NCBI GenBank assembly: GCA_024529925.1
Contig: JAFEUB010001207.1
Coordinates: 323,501 to 387,500, forward strand
Length of the DNA stretch: 64,000 nt
Direction: 5' to 3'
From: Ophthalmolycus amberensis
Taxonomy: Eukaryota; Chordata; Actinopteri; Perciformes; Zoarcidae
Position numbers and translations under genes: made by a program. Of the stretch, positions 49,449 through 63,700 are shown piece by piece (within the stretch, counting starts at the first letter, position 1; each line of letters begins with the position of its first letter). Below the pieces are notes generated by a model that saw only the letters and a program-made list of their open reading frames with translations, searched no databases and was not told where the DNA came from.

Positions 49449-51735
49449 GAGCGCACAGCTGGGGAGAGTAATGACTGCACGATAAAAAAACAAACACACA
49501 TCACCAGGATATTCACCTGTCCAGTTCTGTTCCAGTGACTACCACTGAGAAGACTTATCATCACTTGAAAAACTGCTGCCATGGTTCTTAAAAATCTATA
49601 TACAGTATATATAATTATACTGTACACACCACAGACTTGCACATGCAAAAATCTGTACATCTCACTCACTGCAGGACAGTTCCAGTCAGCAGAATCTTCT
49701 GACTAAATAACATGCAGTCTGTTTTTGATGGAGAGCGAAGCAGGTCAGCACATACTCTGTGGAGTCACTGAATTTTGCTTGATTCTGGCGTGATGCCCGA
49801 TGGTTCATAACCTGGATTTCAAGTTTGGTCTCACGCTAATATAGAGGCTGGGTCAGAGTAGACTGCCTGACCTAGTAATTAGATAAGAAAAACACTGACA
49901 GCTGCTTTTACACAGATGTGCAATGTAAGGACGCATCTGAGTGTATCGCCATGCTTATACCATGGCCACTTGTCCATGTTTGTTTGTCAGTAAGCATTTA
50001 CCCATAAAAAGGTATATTTGCTCAAAGCAAAAAGTGCTGTTGCTATGGTTACCTCCAGTTTGTGCGCACAGATTTAGAGAAATAGAAATAAAACTGTTCA
50101 CTGGAAGTGTTTGAGTTGTCCTGGTGTACGACGTTGAATGGACCTGCCAGCCAATCGGAAGAGTTTCCTGCGGGCATGGTATAAACTAAGGAACTGAGCA
50201 CATTGCGGTCACAATCTACAGCTTGGGAGATAAGCTGCTGTTGTGTTATTATGTCACACTGATAAATTGTGTTTCTCTGTTGAGTTATGTGACGCGAGGC
50301 CTTGTTTAGTGTAACTTAATGCACCTACTGAGTTGAATCTCACTACAATTATTGATAATAGTAAACGATCAGAAATGCAATAACCCTATATTGGAACATA
50401 TAATTTACAAAAAATTACACAGGCAATGATAAGCCGTGGTATGAAAAAAAATGTACCTAGTATCTGCCATTGAGTGTGATTATTTGAAAGTGATGATTCA
50501 TTCACCCCTGAAGTCTTATCTGTGTATTTATCGATGGTGTTATTTAATGTATTTGTAATTTAATGTCTTTGAGCTGATATGAACAAAAATGCATTGTAAA
50601 TTATTGCAAGCTGTCATAATTACATTGAAATTTGAAATTGTAACTGTGTCTCCATTGGATGGAATTATTACTTTCTCATTAGTGCAAAAGAAGACATTCA
50701 GGACTCTTTAAAGGTGTAGCAATCTTTCTGAAAATGTCAACGTGTGCTGACATGGAAAAAGCATGACGGAAAAAACAAACAGACTTCAGATACAATTCAA
50801 GTCATTTTTGTGAAGGAGGACCATAGCCATGCAGCAACACTTTTCACGCAGGTGAGATATGAGACGATAAAATCATACCTGAGATGCCAGTCTAATGATT
50901 AAAGCATGCAGGATGAGATGGTCTAAAACAAGTATCCCCCTGCGTCAAGAGCCTCCTTGTCTGCAACCAGTTTTCATGTAATACAAGGTCAACTATACTC
51001 GAGGTGGAAAAGTGGGTGGAAATATTTTTCTTTCTCCTTCCTATTTAAAGGACCAACATTTGGCAGGGGTGTGCTGAAATGGTCCTTCGGAAACACAAAA
51101 AAATAAGGACACAGGTGAATAAATGTAAATGATGCCAATACAGTGACGAATTGAATTCTGGGTCACTTTTGAATGCATGAAATAATAACATCCTAGTTTT
51201 ACCTAGCTGGAGAATTCTGAAATACAATGCAATGACAGGCTTATTACAGGTTAGTAGTGTTCCTCTGCGCTGAGGCTGTTCAAGATGTGTAACCCATGGT
51301 TAAGGTTTAACCCGCCTCCTCTCCTGAAGGTCTGATTGACAGGTAAATCGATGGAGATGTGTAGCGTGTGACGGTCTGCTGCATTCAAGAAAAATGATAA
51401 AATATGAATCACCCGAGTTGAAATATCACAGTGGTTGTCCAGTTTTAAGAGGAAAAACTTTTTCATAAAAAAAAAAGTCATGCTGTGATCCCAACCTTTG
51501 TTAAGGAGATGCATTCATGTGTTGAACATGTATTATAATTTAAATATTTGTCAACAGAATAAAATGTGATTTTAGGAACTCCAGCGGAAACCAGCTAGCT
51601 ATAAACAATGGGAAATTGAGTCGTTGCTTTTTTTAAAGACACATGCTAATTTGGGGTTCAGATGTCCAAAACGCTCTTCCGTTTTTCCCACAAATCGTGA
51701 ATGCAGCACTAACCCGGCACAGGGGACAGGACAAC
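49449..51735 (+). other. slc8a2 3'UTR and spacer to hnrnpl
   Basis: A candidate poly(A) signal, AATAAA, lies at 50087-50092 and a second at 51558-51563, just upstream of hnrnpl. No coding exon is seen. slc8a2 and hnrnpl run head-to-tail with at most about 2.3 kb between them, so the hnrnpl promoter must lie in the right part of this segment. Confidence 0.5.
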
Positions 51736-54700
51736 ATGGCTGCTACTGCGGGCCGATACTACGGAGAAGGTGGCAGAGCAACGAAAAGACAGAAAACTGA
51801 GGACGGAGGAATGACAACGGTGAGGCGTTCCCTCTGGCCCTCATAGTTAGTGTGTTGTTACGATAGAATGTGCAAGGTTTTGCTTTTCTAAGAGTGGAAT
51901 TTAGCTTGACAAAGTAGTGCTTATCTAGCAGCTATCTAAGCTAACATCTAGGTTAGCTAACGTTAGAATAAAGAAGCTAGCCACGTTAGCGGTAGTTATA
52001 TCAGGTTTGGATAGAAGAACGTTAAAGCGGTGACGGAGTTTGTCTAATTAATAGTATATAGCTATTACGCAACACAATTACCATTTTATGTACTGATACA
52101 ATTATATAGTAAACTATAAGCGTTCACTGGTAACGTTAATCTTTAACGCAATAACGGTTATTCTATTATACTCACTGTCCTGGGCTGCTATTCAGGCCCA
52201 ACTAACGTCAACGTCACCAACCTCTACCGGTCTGCGGCTTCATCGCTTTCACACCAGTATTGGAAATATGCAATGAACCTACAAGCATCATGTGTGTTTG
52301 GTTTGCAGGAGAGCTACGATGACCCTCATAAACCGCTACCCTCCTCGGTGGTGCACATCCGGGGCTTGGTGGACAGCATCATGGAGGCTGACCTGGTGGA
52401 GGCCCTGCAGGAGTTTGGGGCCATCAGGTAATAACTGAGCATCTACAGTCTCTGTATGCTTAACTTAACGTGCTCACTGTGTTCTTCAGTGGTGTGATTC
52501 TCATGTTTCAGGTCTCATGGGACCTCATTTGTCAGCAATCATAATAACCTCACAGACAACACAGTCCTGACCTACTGTCATGTTATCAAGCTGTTACTAC
52601 CATGTTGAGTAGCATATTTAATATTTTAATTATTGTTGAGCTTTATACACTCACCAGCCACTTTATTAGGTACACCTTGCTAGTACAGGGTTGGACCCCT
52701 TTTGCCTTCAGCGTAGCATAGATTCAACAAGGTATTGGAAACATTCCTCACAGATGTTGCTCCATATTGAAATGATAGCATCACGCAGTTGCTGCAGATT
52801 TGTCGGCTGCACATCCATGATGTGAATCTCCCGTTCCACTACATCCCAAAGGTGCTCTGTTGGATTCAGATGTGGTGACTGTGGAGGCCATTGGAGTACA
52901 GTGAACTCGTTGTCATGTTCAAGAAACCAGTTTGAGATGATTTGAGCTTTGTGACATAGTGCATTATCCTGCTGGAAGTAGCCATCAGAAGATGGGTACA
53001 CTGGTCATAAAGGGATGGACATGGTCAGCAACAATACTCAGGTAGGCCGTGGCGTTTAAACAATGCTCAATTGGTACTAAGGGGCCCAAAGTGTGCCAAG
53101 AAAATATCCCCCACACCAGTACACCACCAGCAGCAGCCTGAACCACTCTGCCCATTCTCCTCTGACATCAACAAGGCATTTTCATCCACACAACTGCCGC
53201 TCACTGGATATTTTCTCTTTTTCGGACCATTCTCTGTAAACCCAAGAGATGGTTGTGTGTGAAAATCCCAGTAGATCAGCAGTTTTTGAAATATTCAGAC
53301 CAGCCCATCTGGCACCAACTACCATGCCACGTTCAAAGTCACTTAAATCCCCTTTCTTCCCCATTCTGATGCTCGGATTAAACTTCAGCAAGTCGTCTTC
53401 ACCACGTCTAGATGCCCAAATGCATTGAGTTGCTGCCATGTGATTGGCTGATTAGCTATTTGTGTTGACAAGCAATTAAACAGGTGTGCCTAATAAAGTG
53501 GCCGGTGAGTGAATATATATATATTTCTGTATTTTCAGTGGGCTAAATGTTTATTTGTAAGTTAAAGCCACATGTGAGATGCTACAAGCAACAAGCAACA
53601 AATAAAATGCAACAATGTTGTTTCTTTCTATGTTGAAAATACACCACTGCAAAACATGTAAATGATATATACCGTACTTTTCGGACTATAAGCCTCTACT
53701 TTTTACCCCACGTGTTGAGGCCTCGGTTTATAGTCCGGTGCGCTTTATATACGGATTTTTCCGTAGCTTTTCTCCGCCACAACAACAACCGCAACTTCCG
53801 GTTCAGGTCTAACAGCAGCAAGCCAGTTAGCCGTAAATGCTATTCAGAGCTATGAGCAGAGAAGATCAGCTTTTTCTCAAGTCTGCCAGTGGATCCTAAC
53901 AGCTCGGAACAGTGTGACAGAATCCACCTTCACCAACGGGTTCTGAAAGGCTGGGATACTATGAGATTAAGGGGACAGCGTAATGAGGACGACAACGCAA
54001 GCTCAGGGGCGGATTTGCCCCGGTTCATGATGTGGTGTGTTCAAGGACCCAAATGCAGACTCGTTTTTTCCAGTTTTTTTTAACAGTTTTTTTTACAGTT
54101 CTACAAAACTTGTTCTACAAAACATTTATTTCTCTCACTCAAAAACACGCACACACAAAAACTCTTGAACAAGTTTTGTAGAACAAGTTTTGTAGAACTG
54201 GAAAAAAAAACTGGAAAAAAAAACTGGAAAAAACGAGTCTGCATTTGGGTCCTTGAACACACCACATCATGAACCGGGGCAAATCCGCCCCTGAGTTTGC
54301 GTTGTCGTCCTCATTACGCTGTCCCCTTAATCTCATAGTATCCCAGACTTTCAGAACCAGTTGGTGATGGTGGATTCTGTCACACTGTTCCGAGCTGTTA
54401 GGATCCACTGGCAGACTTGAGAAAAAGCTGATCTTCTCTGCTCATAGCTCTGAGTAGCATTTACGGCTAACTGGCTTGGCAACAACAGCTATTCAGAGCT
54501 ATGAGCAACAACAGTTATTGCCTCATTGCTTTTCGTTTGGTAGCAGTGAGAGACCTTAGTCTGTAATGCAAGTATGTCTGCATGAAAAGATGTACAAAGA
54601 TATATTATATATTCGCTAATGCTAATCGCGGTTAGCATTTCCCCATTGGCCGTAATGTTAAAATTAGCTTAGAAGCTAGCGACATGTTATGATGTTCATA

Positions 54701-57700
54701 GAAGAAGACAACTTTAGTACGGTACTGTTAAAAGCATCTTGCTGTTCAACGGGGACACCTGCGGCTTATAGACCGGTGCGGCTTATCTATGTACAAATTC
54801 TTTATTCTGTTAAAAATCAGCTGGTGCGGCCTATATACAGGTGCGCTCTATAGTCCGGAAAGTACGGTATATAAAACACAGTATATTAAAGAAATTCACA
54901 AGTTCTCAACAACAATAACAGACCTTCAGCAGTGTGGTATGTCTCCCTCCATGTTGCAAGCGAGTGGGCCACGTTTTGGTAGCAGAGGGAAAGTGGGGGT
55001 GGTTGTGCAGAGAGAAGAGAGATGTTAACACTGGCGTGGCTTTACGTAAGAAATGGGTTATTGATCGTAACGTCACACTATATAGATATAACGGTGTTGT
55101 GTTACCCTATATCTCCTTTGAAAATATATTGACATACCGTCGTAGTCAGCGTGAATGCAAGTTTGACTTAGTAATAATAAACATTTATGTGACTCATGCT
55201 TTTATTAAATGAAACATGGTTCAGTAATCTATCTTATCATTTTCTTCTTGAAATATCTATTTACAGTTTTGTTGTTATGATGCCCAAGAAACGGCAGGCC
55301 CTCGTGGAGTATGAGGACACGAATGGCTCCTGCAATGCTGTCACATATGCAGCAGAGAACCAGGTTTACATTGCAGGCCACCCCGCCTTCATCAATTACT
55401 CCACTAGCCAAAAGATCTCCCGGCCAGGGGACTCAGACGACACCCGGAGCGTCAACAACGTTCTGCTGCTCACGGTCATAAACCCCATCTATCCCATCAC
55501 CACGGTAACTTTATTATACAAAACAACCTTGTGACCGTGTCACATCCTTATTTATGTAGTAGTCTGTTGAACAGGATACGTTACTATATGGTTACAAACT
55601 AATTTGTTCGATCACTGTACATTGAACTGTGTTTTTCAATGTCAGTTATGAGTCTATCTTCATGAAAAATATAGGGATTCGATTATTTTATTCAAAGTGC
55701 TGAAAAACTACTGTTTGATTAGAGGTACTGCTGACAATTAGTCCATCATTGTAAAGCCATATTGAAGCATACATGTGTATTATTCTGCATCAGCATGGTT
55801 GTAGCAGCATGTGCATCTTTTCTTTATTTCTTTATTTCTTCATAATTTATACTTTTCTTAATTACCGTGAATTTCCCGTCTTTTGACGTCTCTAAATAAT
55901 TTTTATAGAAACATCGAAAATCTATCTTGTTTTATTTGGCTAACAATTAGCAAGTAGTATATTGTTATGTTTGGTCATGTGTGATGTTTTTTATCGGTGA
56001 TATGAATGCTGTGGAGTTAGGTGTGCTTACTATATCAGGACTACTATGTGAACTTCTCTGTGTGCCTCCGCAGGATGTGCTCTACACCATCTGTAACAAC
56101 TGTGGACCTGTACAGAGGATCGTCATCTTCAGAAAGAATGGTGTTCAGGCCATGGTGGAATATCCTTTTCAATGATTGCCATTTACATTTGGACACACTA
56201 TAATTGTCTTGATGTTTTATTAACCCAGGCCCCTCAGAAATCTTGATATAATCACACCTCACCTTAACTCACTGCTGCCACGTTTGACTCGGTCCAAAGT
56301 GCTCAGAGGGCCAAAGCCTCTCTGAATGGGGCAGACATCTATTCTGGCTGCTGCACTCTAAAGATTGAGTATGCCAAGGTGAGCGTATGGCCATTTCTCA
56401 TCAACCATGGTGCCTTTTGAATTAACATTAGATGTTAGTGAGAGGAAACTGGTTTTGATTTTTTTGTAATGCAATCCACAGCCAGCACGTCTTAATGTCT
56501 TCAAGAACGACCAGGACACGTGGGACTATACAAACCCCAACCTCAGTGGCCAAGGTAACATGCAGTCCCCGACCCTTTCTTCCCATATTCTCTTCCTCTC
56601 ATTGCACTATATGGGATGGTTAGGGCTCTCTGCCTCCGGGGTTATTACCTTTGATCACAGGTGAATGGTTTCATCCACCGTTCACCACGCTACTCTGCTC
56701 AGTGGTCAGAGACAGTATTCCCACGATGCCTTTCACAGTCTTCATGCATTTTCTCTGCACACAGCAGGCTCAAAGTAAGGGCATGAGGAGCAACAGCAGG
56801 CTCAAAGTAAGGGCATGAGGAGCAACCTCAAGGGCAGCCAACCTTAATTACAGGCTCATGCATGTGAGAAGCCCTACGCACTCGTCACAGTAGCATATGT
56901 AGGCGCACCATTCCTTACGCAGGTTCACATTCCCTACAGAGCATGTCACAGCTACACCCTCACAGCCCTGCCTACTCTACACTACAGAGACTATCACAGC
57001 TGTTTAACATAGTGGAGATTTTATCATAGCTTATATTCGACATTGCACTAGCCAGCTGAGTTGACTCGTGAGACCATTCGGTACACCTCTGGTTAAAGGT
57101 CCCATGAAACGACTCCTGAGGTCTTGAACATTTCTCAGGCTTTGGTTTATTGAACAGGTATTTCTGCATGAGGGTAGGACTTAATGGTTTGAGGGTAGGT
57201 GGAACATAAACAACGATCACCGTCAGTTACACCGTGATGTTGTAGATGAAACACTGTGTTGTGAGTGTTGGCATTACGATCAGCAGAGACAGGAACTGCT
57301 GTGTTTACAGTTTTATTGGATGGATCATTTTGAATACGTACATAAGTTATTTAAAAAATAACAGTTAGCAAATAATGATGGGTTAAATGTGTTGCTGTTT
57401 TGCATGCAACCATTGAACAACCGATCTGGGACACAAGAACATTGTACATTTCATGGGACCTTTTTAATGTACAACGTATATTAGGAACACGCTGCATAGC
57501 GTCATCTACATTGTTCAGCTTTCAAACCAATATTTGTAGTGTCACATTTGTTTTAAGACACACTGATGAACTTTGGCAAAGACCAGATAATGTGAACATT
57601 GTTTTGTTTAAAGGTATGGGTTACAGCATTTGTTATTGGATATGTGTTGTGTTGATGTAATGCTAAAACAATTTGTTTAAAAATCAAGAACTTAAAAACC

Positions 57701-60700
57701 AAGCTCCTCGCATGCCTGAAACCTCCATGAGAGAAAATGAATGAGCCACTCACCTTGTGATACTACAATGACAGAAATACTGGCAACGAGGCAAACTGTT
57801 AAGTGATCTGATTACAGGCTATGGGATGGAGAAGACGATAATGAAATTTACATTTGCCTTAGATTCTGTGTGGTCAGCAATATGATTTTGCTGTAGTTTT
57901 AAACCTGATTACACACAAATACTTCACTTCAGTGTATCTGTATTGAGGATTTGTTTTTTTTTCGTTTTTTGGCCAATCACTGTTAAATATTGTAGTTGTT
58001 TTTCTTGTACCAGGACCACAACATGTACATTCCAAGTCTTATACAGGTGTTTGACATCTTTCTTATAGTTTGTGCTGCCTTACGAGAGGTACTCCTTGTG
58101 TCCTCACTGTGCAAACTCACACAGGCTTACTTCAACCTCGAAGCAGACACAGCGGCTTCTACAGCACAACAGCACCCACAGCCACAGCGAATGTAAATCT
58201 GCTCTGTGGCATACATCGGACACAGTGGGGCAACAGATACCGGAACACAACCTCAACTCAGTACTTCCTTATTCCAAGTCCATCATCACCCCTACCTCCA
58301 CCACCTGACATGGGAGTCCATTTTATCTTTTGGTGGTGGTCAGTAGCCACTATTTCAGAAATACTTCCACGGCCACGCGAACAGACACCTCGCATATCCA
58401 CCACAGACTGACGTTGATAGACTGATAAGCATCTACCCCCACCTCTCTGCCAGTACAGCACATCTCAACCGCAGAGCCCCCGAGGAGTCACAACACATTG
58501 ATGATGGTCGTTGGGATGTGCCTGCCATAACACAACCACAGGGAGCAACAGAGGAGTTTTCAGACACACTCAGCCCGACCAGGGAACAGACGATACCACA
58601 CACTGGGGCAGTAAACAAACAAAAGAGGCCATTCCCTTTCTCAGATGCTAATACCGCTCGTCTCCACCATCCTTGGGCGAACACAACACAACGAGCCGAA
58701 TATCCACGGCAACACACAGCTGAACCGCCATGACAGCACATCGTCACGCAGATATTCCAGATGACTTGTTGTCGAGCACTAGATGCCTTTTTCACTTTGC
58801 CAGTGGCTGACGGCTATTAAACCAAATAAGCAAGCATCACGTGAGTGTCCATTTTTCAGATGAGAAGAAACACCCACGGGGGGGCCTATGAAGACACAAG
58901 CATCAAACACCTATCAAGCATACAAGCACAGAGGCAAACAGATTCAAAACCCTTTCCTAAAGCTTCCTACATTCATGGACTCTGGTGTTTTGTTTTTTTC
59001 CCCTGTACCTTCTTCCCCATTCCCCCCCCCCCCCCCCCCCCCCCTCCTCTCTGTGCTGTTCTTGTGTTGTTTCTGCGTTGTTTCATTTTCCCTTTTTTTG
59101 CACTGGCCCATAGTTGATGCCTTTAACGCCTCCCGTGTGATGCAGGTTTGGCTCAGTGTGTCTGTGGACAGACAGCCCATTCTCAAACGGTGCAAATATC
59201 CTGCTTTGTGGTCAGAGCACGGTAAGCTGGAAATGAGCCCTTTGAATAGCAACTCTCAAAACAAACCGGCAGCAAGTCAAAACCCAGCATGGATGTGTGG
59301 ATGTACTTTTCTTTCTGGTGGTTGGGATACAAGGAAGGGAAGAAGGAAGAAAAGACTCGAGAGGGAAAATGAGTTGAGGCTGGAGTCAAGAGGTTGGCAG
59401 GTAGCATCCTTGCTGAAGACTGCCCCCTACCTGCCCACTGTGTCCCATGCTCCATGTGTGGTGCTGTAAGTACTTAACAGAATGAATTCATAATCTGACT
59501 GGATGGTTAAAAGTAGAAAATGATTGTGAAACTAAAACAACATGACTGTTGTTGACTTGTTTAGCCATCATGTTAATACTACAATATGGTAAAGGCCCAT
59601 AGCAACACCAGCAAGCAACATATTTAAGTAATGTAAGTTCTATAATGTATTTATTTATTTTCTGTCTCGTCATACCACCTCATGTCGGGTTACCACACTC
59701 ATTACTACCACGGGAATGCATGGGGTGAATTGGAAATTCTTCTGATCGAGGAAAAAAAATGTTTGATTTTGATTTCACTGTCTTGTAGCTCTAGAAGCTA
59801 AATGGTCATAAAGTTATAAAGTTAGGATTTTATTTTACAGATCTGGATTTTGGTTTTAGTGCTGGTTTTTATTTTGTTTAGCACGGTTAGCACTTAGTGC
59901 TGTCACATTTGGTGGTGACACATTATTATTATTATTATTATTACATAACCACATTAGGTTTTGTCTGTTCAAGTAATGGTATATGGAATTAAAATAGGTT
60001 GAGTTTTTTTTCTTTTTCTGTTCACTATATGTTGAACAAAAATATCCACGTTTGTTGTATTCCGATTGTGTATAATGCAACATTCTATGCAGAATGGGTT
60101 GTGGAGGTCGTGCTTAAAGTCCCAATATTTGGTGACTATTCCCAGTGATCTCTCCTTGTGTTGCTTATTGATGTGTGACTTGAGTTGCACATTCAATTAG
60201 CAATCTGCAATCCAGGGTTAGATTATAAGCAGCCACTGATTTAGTATTAACTCCACATCCGTTTCAGTCAGGGTTGGAAAGTTGCACCAGTCACCGACCA
60301 AATGCTCACAGAATGTGCAGTGGCTACTAGATGTGTTTCACCCACCAGCCAAAAAACAACGTTAATCTGTTGAGTGGCTGGTAGATTTTGTAATCCACCA
60401 GACAAAAAGTGACTTTCCAACACTGGATTCAGTGCACTGTCTGTGGCGTTTACACACTCTGCTAGTGTTCGTATCACAGTGTGTACCTGTAGTGTCTATG
60501 CACGTCATAACTGTTCTGCTGATTCATATTTGGGTTACAGTTAAGGTTGTATTTGGGTTAGTAAATCTATTTTACGTAACAGATGTGAAATAGATTTGAT
60601 GTCATAAGCTAACGGTAGCCAAAATATAAAGCCTGTTTCACCTAACGGATGTGAAATACTAAGACAATAAGTTTGACAAGCCACTGTAGCCTCAACCGGC

Positions 60701-63700
60701 TGGAGTGCATCACTGCGTAGTGTGGATCTCTCCTTCATGATACTTTACTTGGTAATATGCTTATTTTGATTATGGCAGGGTTGCATTTTCCAAAGTAGTG
60801 TAAATTGAGATGTTTGTAGAAATGCATCATGAGAAACTTTTATGGGTTCAGCATTGTTTTCAATTTGCTCATACTTATTGATGCTCGTCATAAACCTGTG
60901 TAGTCATCATCAAGCTATAGTTATGCGGAAGAAACGTTTTCTGATTGACAGCTAGCTATATTTTGATATGCATATTGTTGTGAAGTGGAGCTTCTAATGA
61001 CGACCAAGACACGTCTGGTTTTGAACGGAACACTTTTACTGTCTGAAACTGCAGTATAGCAACTGTTACAGTAAACAGAGCGCGATCTTGCACCCGACAT
61101 ATAGGTTTTTTCTTATCATCATCATTGTTAGCATCAATAAGACACGTACCTACTTCTCGCTCCTCAAAGTAAAAGCACTTCCTGTTTCATGCTCTTCACA
61201 ATAAAAGTACACATGCGATCAAACAATTTACAACATATATATACTGCTGATTATAGTATACAATCAAGTATGAACTCAATGTTAATATCAATTCTAACTC
61301 TGTTTTCAATGAGAACATTAAATGCTGTTTTCATAATGAATTGCCGTGACTAGATTCTCAATCTGCCAAACTACTGGAAGTTGCCTTTATGAAAGGGGTG
61401 GCTGTGTGCGCAGAGAGTTCACCTTGGGTTTGGTTGGACGAAGCTTTTTTACATCAAATATGGAAAATACCAGCACTTACTTTTTTGTTGGTTACTTTAA
61501 GCCCAATCTACAAATCAGGTGTCATTTTTTTCATGCTTCCACAATGTAATCGAGTCAAAACAACTGATGTCAATTCACTTCTGGTATTCTACGTCTGTCG
61601 TATCATTTGTAATTAAATTAAGTTTTCAATAACGTGCTTATATTGCTGCTTATAGCACTGATGCAAACTGAACTCTCTGATCTGCTACTAGGATCTTTCT
61701 ATTGCATGTAATAGGATGTTTGTACAGTGTTGCCAAATCTATACTTTTTCATGTTTTATTTGGATTTGACATGTGTATATGTGTACCTGCACAGATGCTG
61801 ATGGTGAAGGCAATTGGAACAATTCAGAAGGTGTGTGTGTATTTGTACTGGGATGGCTGATACAAGATGACAGCTATTTTTCAAAATCACTGCTAGAAAA
61901 AAATCTCCATTATGTCACATATTAGATTAGCAAAATAGAGCCTGCTGACTTTCTTTTGAACACTTAAGATATTAGCCTCCTCTGCTGCATGTCAACCACA
62001 ACCATGTCCCTTAGTAGGCTACGGTACCTGTTTTTTGACAAGGAAGCTGTTTTATAGGCAACTTTTATTTGACCGTTTTAGATCCCAATGCCAATCCCAA
62101 CAAACGCCAGAGGCAGCCGGCTCTTCTGGGAGACCACCCACCTGATTATGGTAACTATCCCATGAGGAAATGGATCTGCCATTTAGAGGAATGGATCACA
62201 CTCCAAGACTGTGTCTGTACCTCAAATGTTGTTGTTTTTTCCTCTAACTAAGCTGGCCCACAAGGAGGTTATCATAGCTACAATGAGGACAGCTACGGCC
62301 CGCCTCCTCCCCACCGCGGGGGGCCAGGTATGGGCGGGCGTGGTCGCGGCAGCCAGCGCTACGGCCCTAGTTATGGACCACCACCCCCTGAGTACGGCCC
62401 TCACGCCGACTCCCCGGTTCTTATGGTGTATGGCCTCGAGCCCGCTAAGGTCAACGCCGACAAGGTCTTCAATGTCTTCTGCCTCTACGGCAATGTGGAG
62501 AGGGTGAGTGAAGTACTGCCAACCCAACCCCTCTGAGGTATTAGTCATCATCAGACACCACAAACTCATGGCTGCATATGTGATGAATTAGTTTCATTGA
62601 TGGTGATTGCTGGAGTTGATTAGAACACCTACGTGATATGCATATAATTAATCTTTAACTGATTCATAATTTAAATCATTTTTTTCCAGCCAAAATATTA
62701 GTAAATAGTTAGTGAATTTGATATCTTTATGTTGAAGACTCTTAAACAAAACAGGTAAATTGAAGACGTGGCCTCAGTAGACGACTAGACTTCATTGGCA
62801 ATGACAATAATCGCCATTCGCAGAAATAGTTTCACGCTATTTTTTTTGTCCTTTTGTGTGTGAGTCAGCTGGATATTTTTCTTCCTTCAGATTAAGTTCA
62901 TGAAGAGTAAGCCTGGAGCGGCAATGGTGGAGATGGGAGACTGTTACTCTGTGGACAGGGCCATCACTCACCTCAACAACAACTTCCTCTTTGGACAGAA
63001 ACTCAACGTTTGGTAAGAGCAGCTGTCCAAACTTACAAAACATGAGACTATAGACTATTAAACATAAAAGATGCAGAGCTAGATAAACAGATGGACATCC
63101 TCTGACCTTTCCCCCTGGCAGTGTGTCCAAGCAGCAGGCTATTGTGCCAGGACAGTGCTACCAGTTGGAGGACAACACAAGCAGCTTCAAAGATTTCCAT
63201 GGATCCCGCAACAATCGCTTCACCTCCCCAGAGCAGGCGGCCAAGAACCGAATCCAGCACCCCAGCAACGTCCTACACTTCTTCAATGCACAGCCCGACA
63301 TCGCTCCAGAGATTTTCAACCAGGTAAGAAAAGCCACCGTTGTGCCATCTGTGAAGAGCAGATGTTTCACACACACCCCCGCCTCAAATTTCCACTGAAA
63401 CTGGTCTTTTCCTTCCAGGCCTGCGAAGATCTGGGAATCAAGAGCCCCACAAGTGTGAAACTTTTCACCGGAAAGAGTGAGTGCTATGAGTTACAGCCAT
63501 GCCTATAGTATGTACTGGCTTTGTTAAAGTGCGCTTTGACTTTCCAATTAATAATATTGCAGAAGGTTCTGTCTCATATATTTTTAAAAGGGGAAGTAGA
63601 AGCGAGTAGTAGTAGTTAGATATGTGTAATAATTCAAAAACATGAATACACAGTTGAGTATTATTTATTTTAGTAATCTAACAGTCATGTTGTGTGGTAC

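Noticed and set aside
58845..59469. Long overlapping ORFs near 59 kb, including one of 193 residues with a proline run
   Set aside because: They cross a poly(C) tract and the CA-rich intron 6 of hnrnpl; low stop density from base composition explains them.
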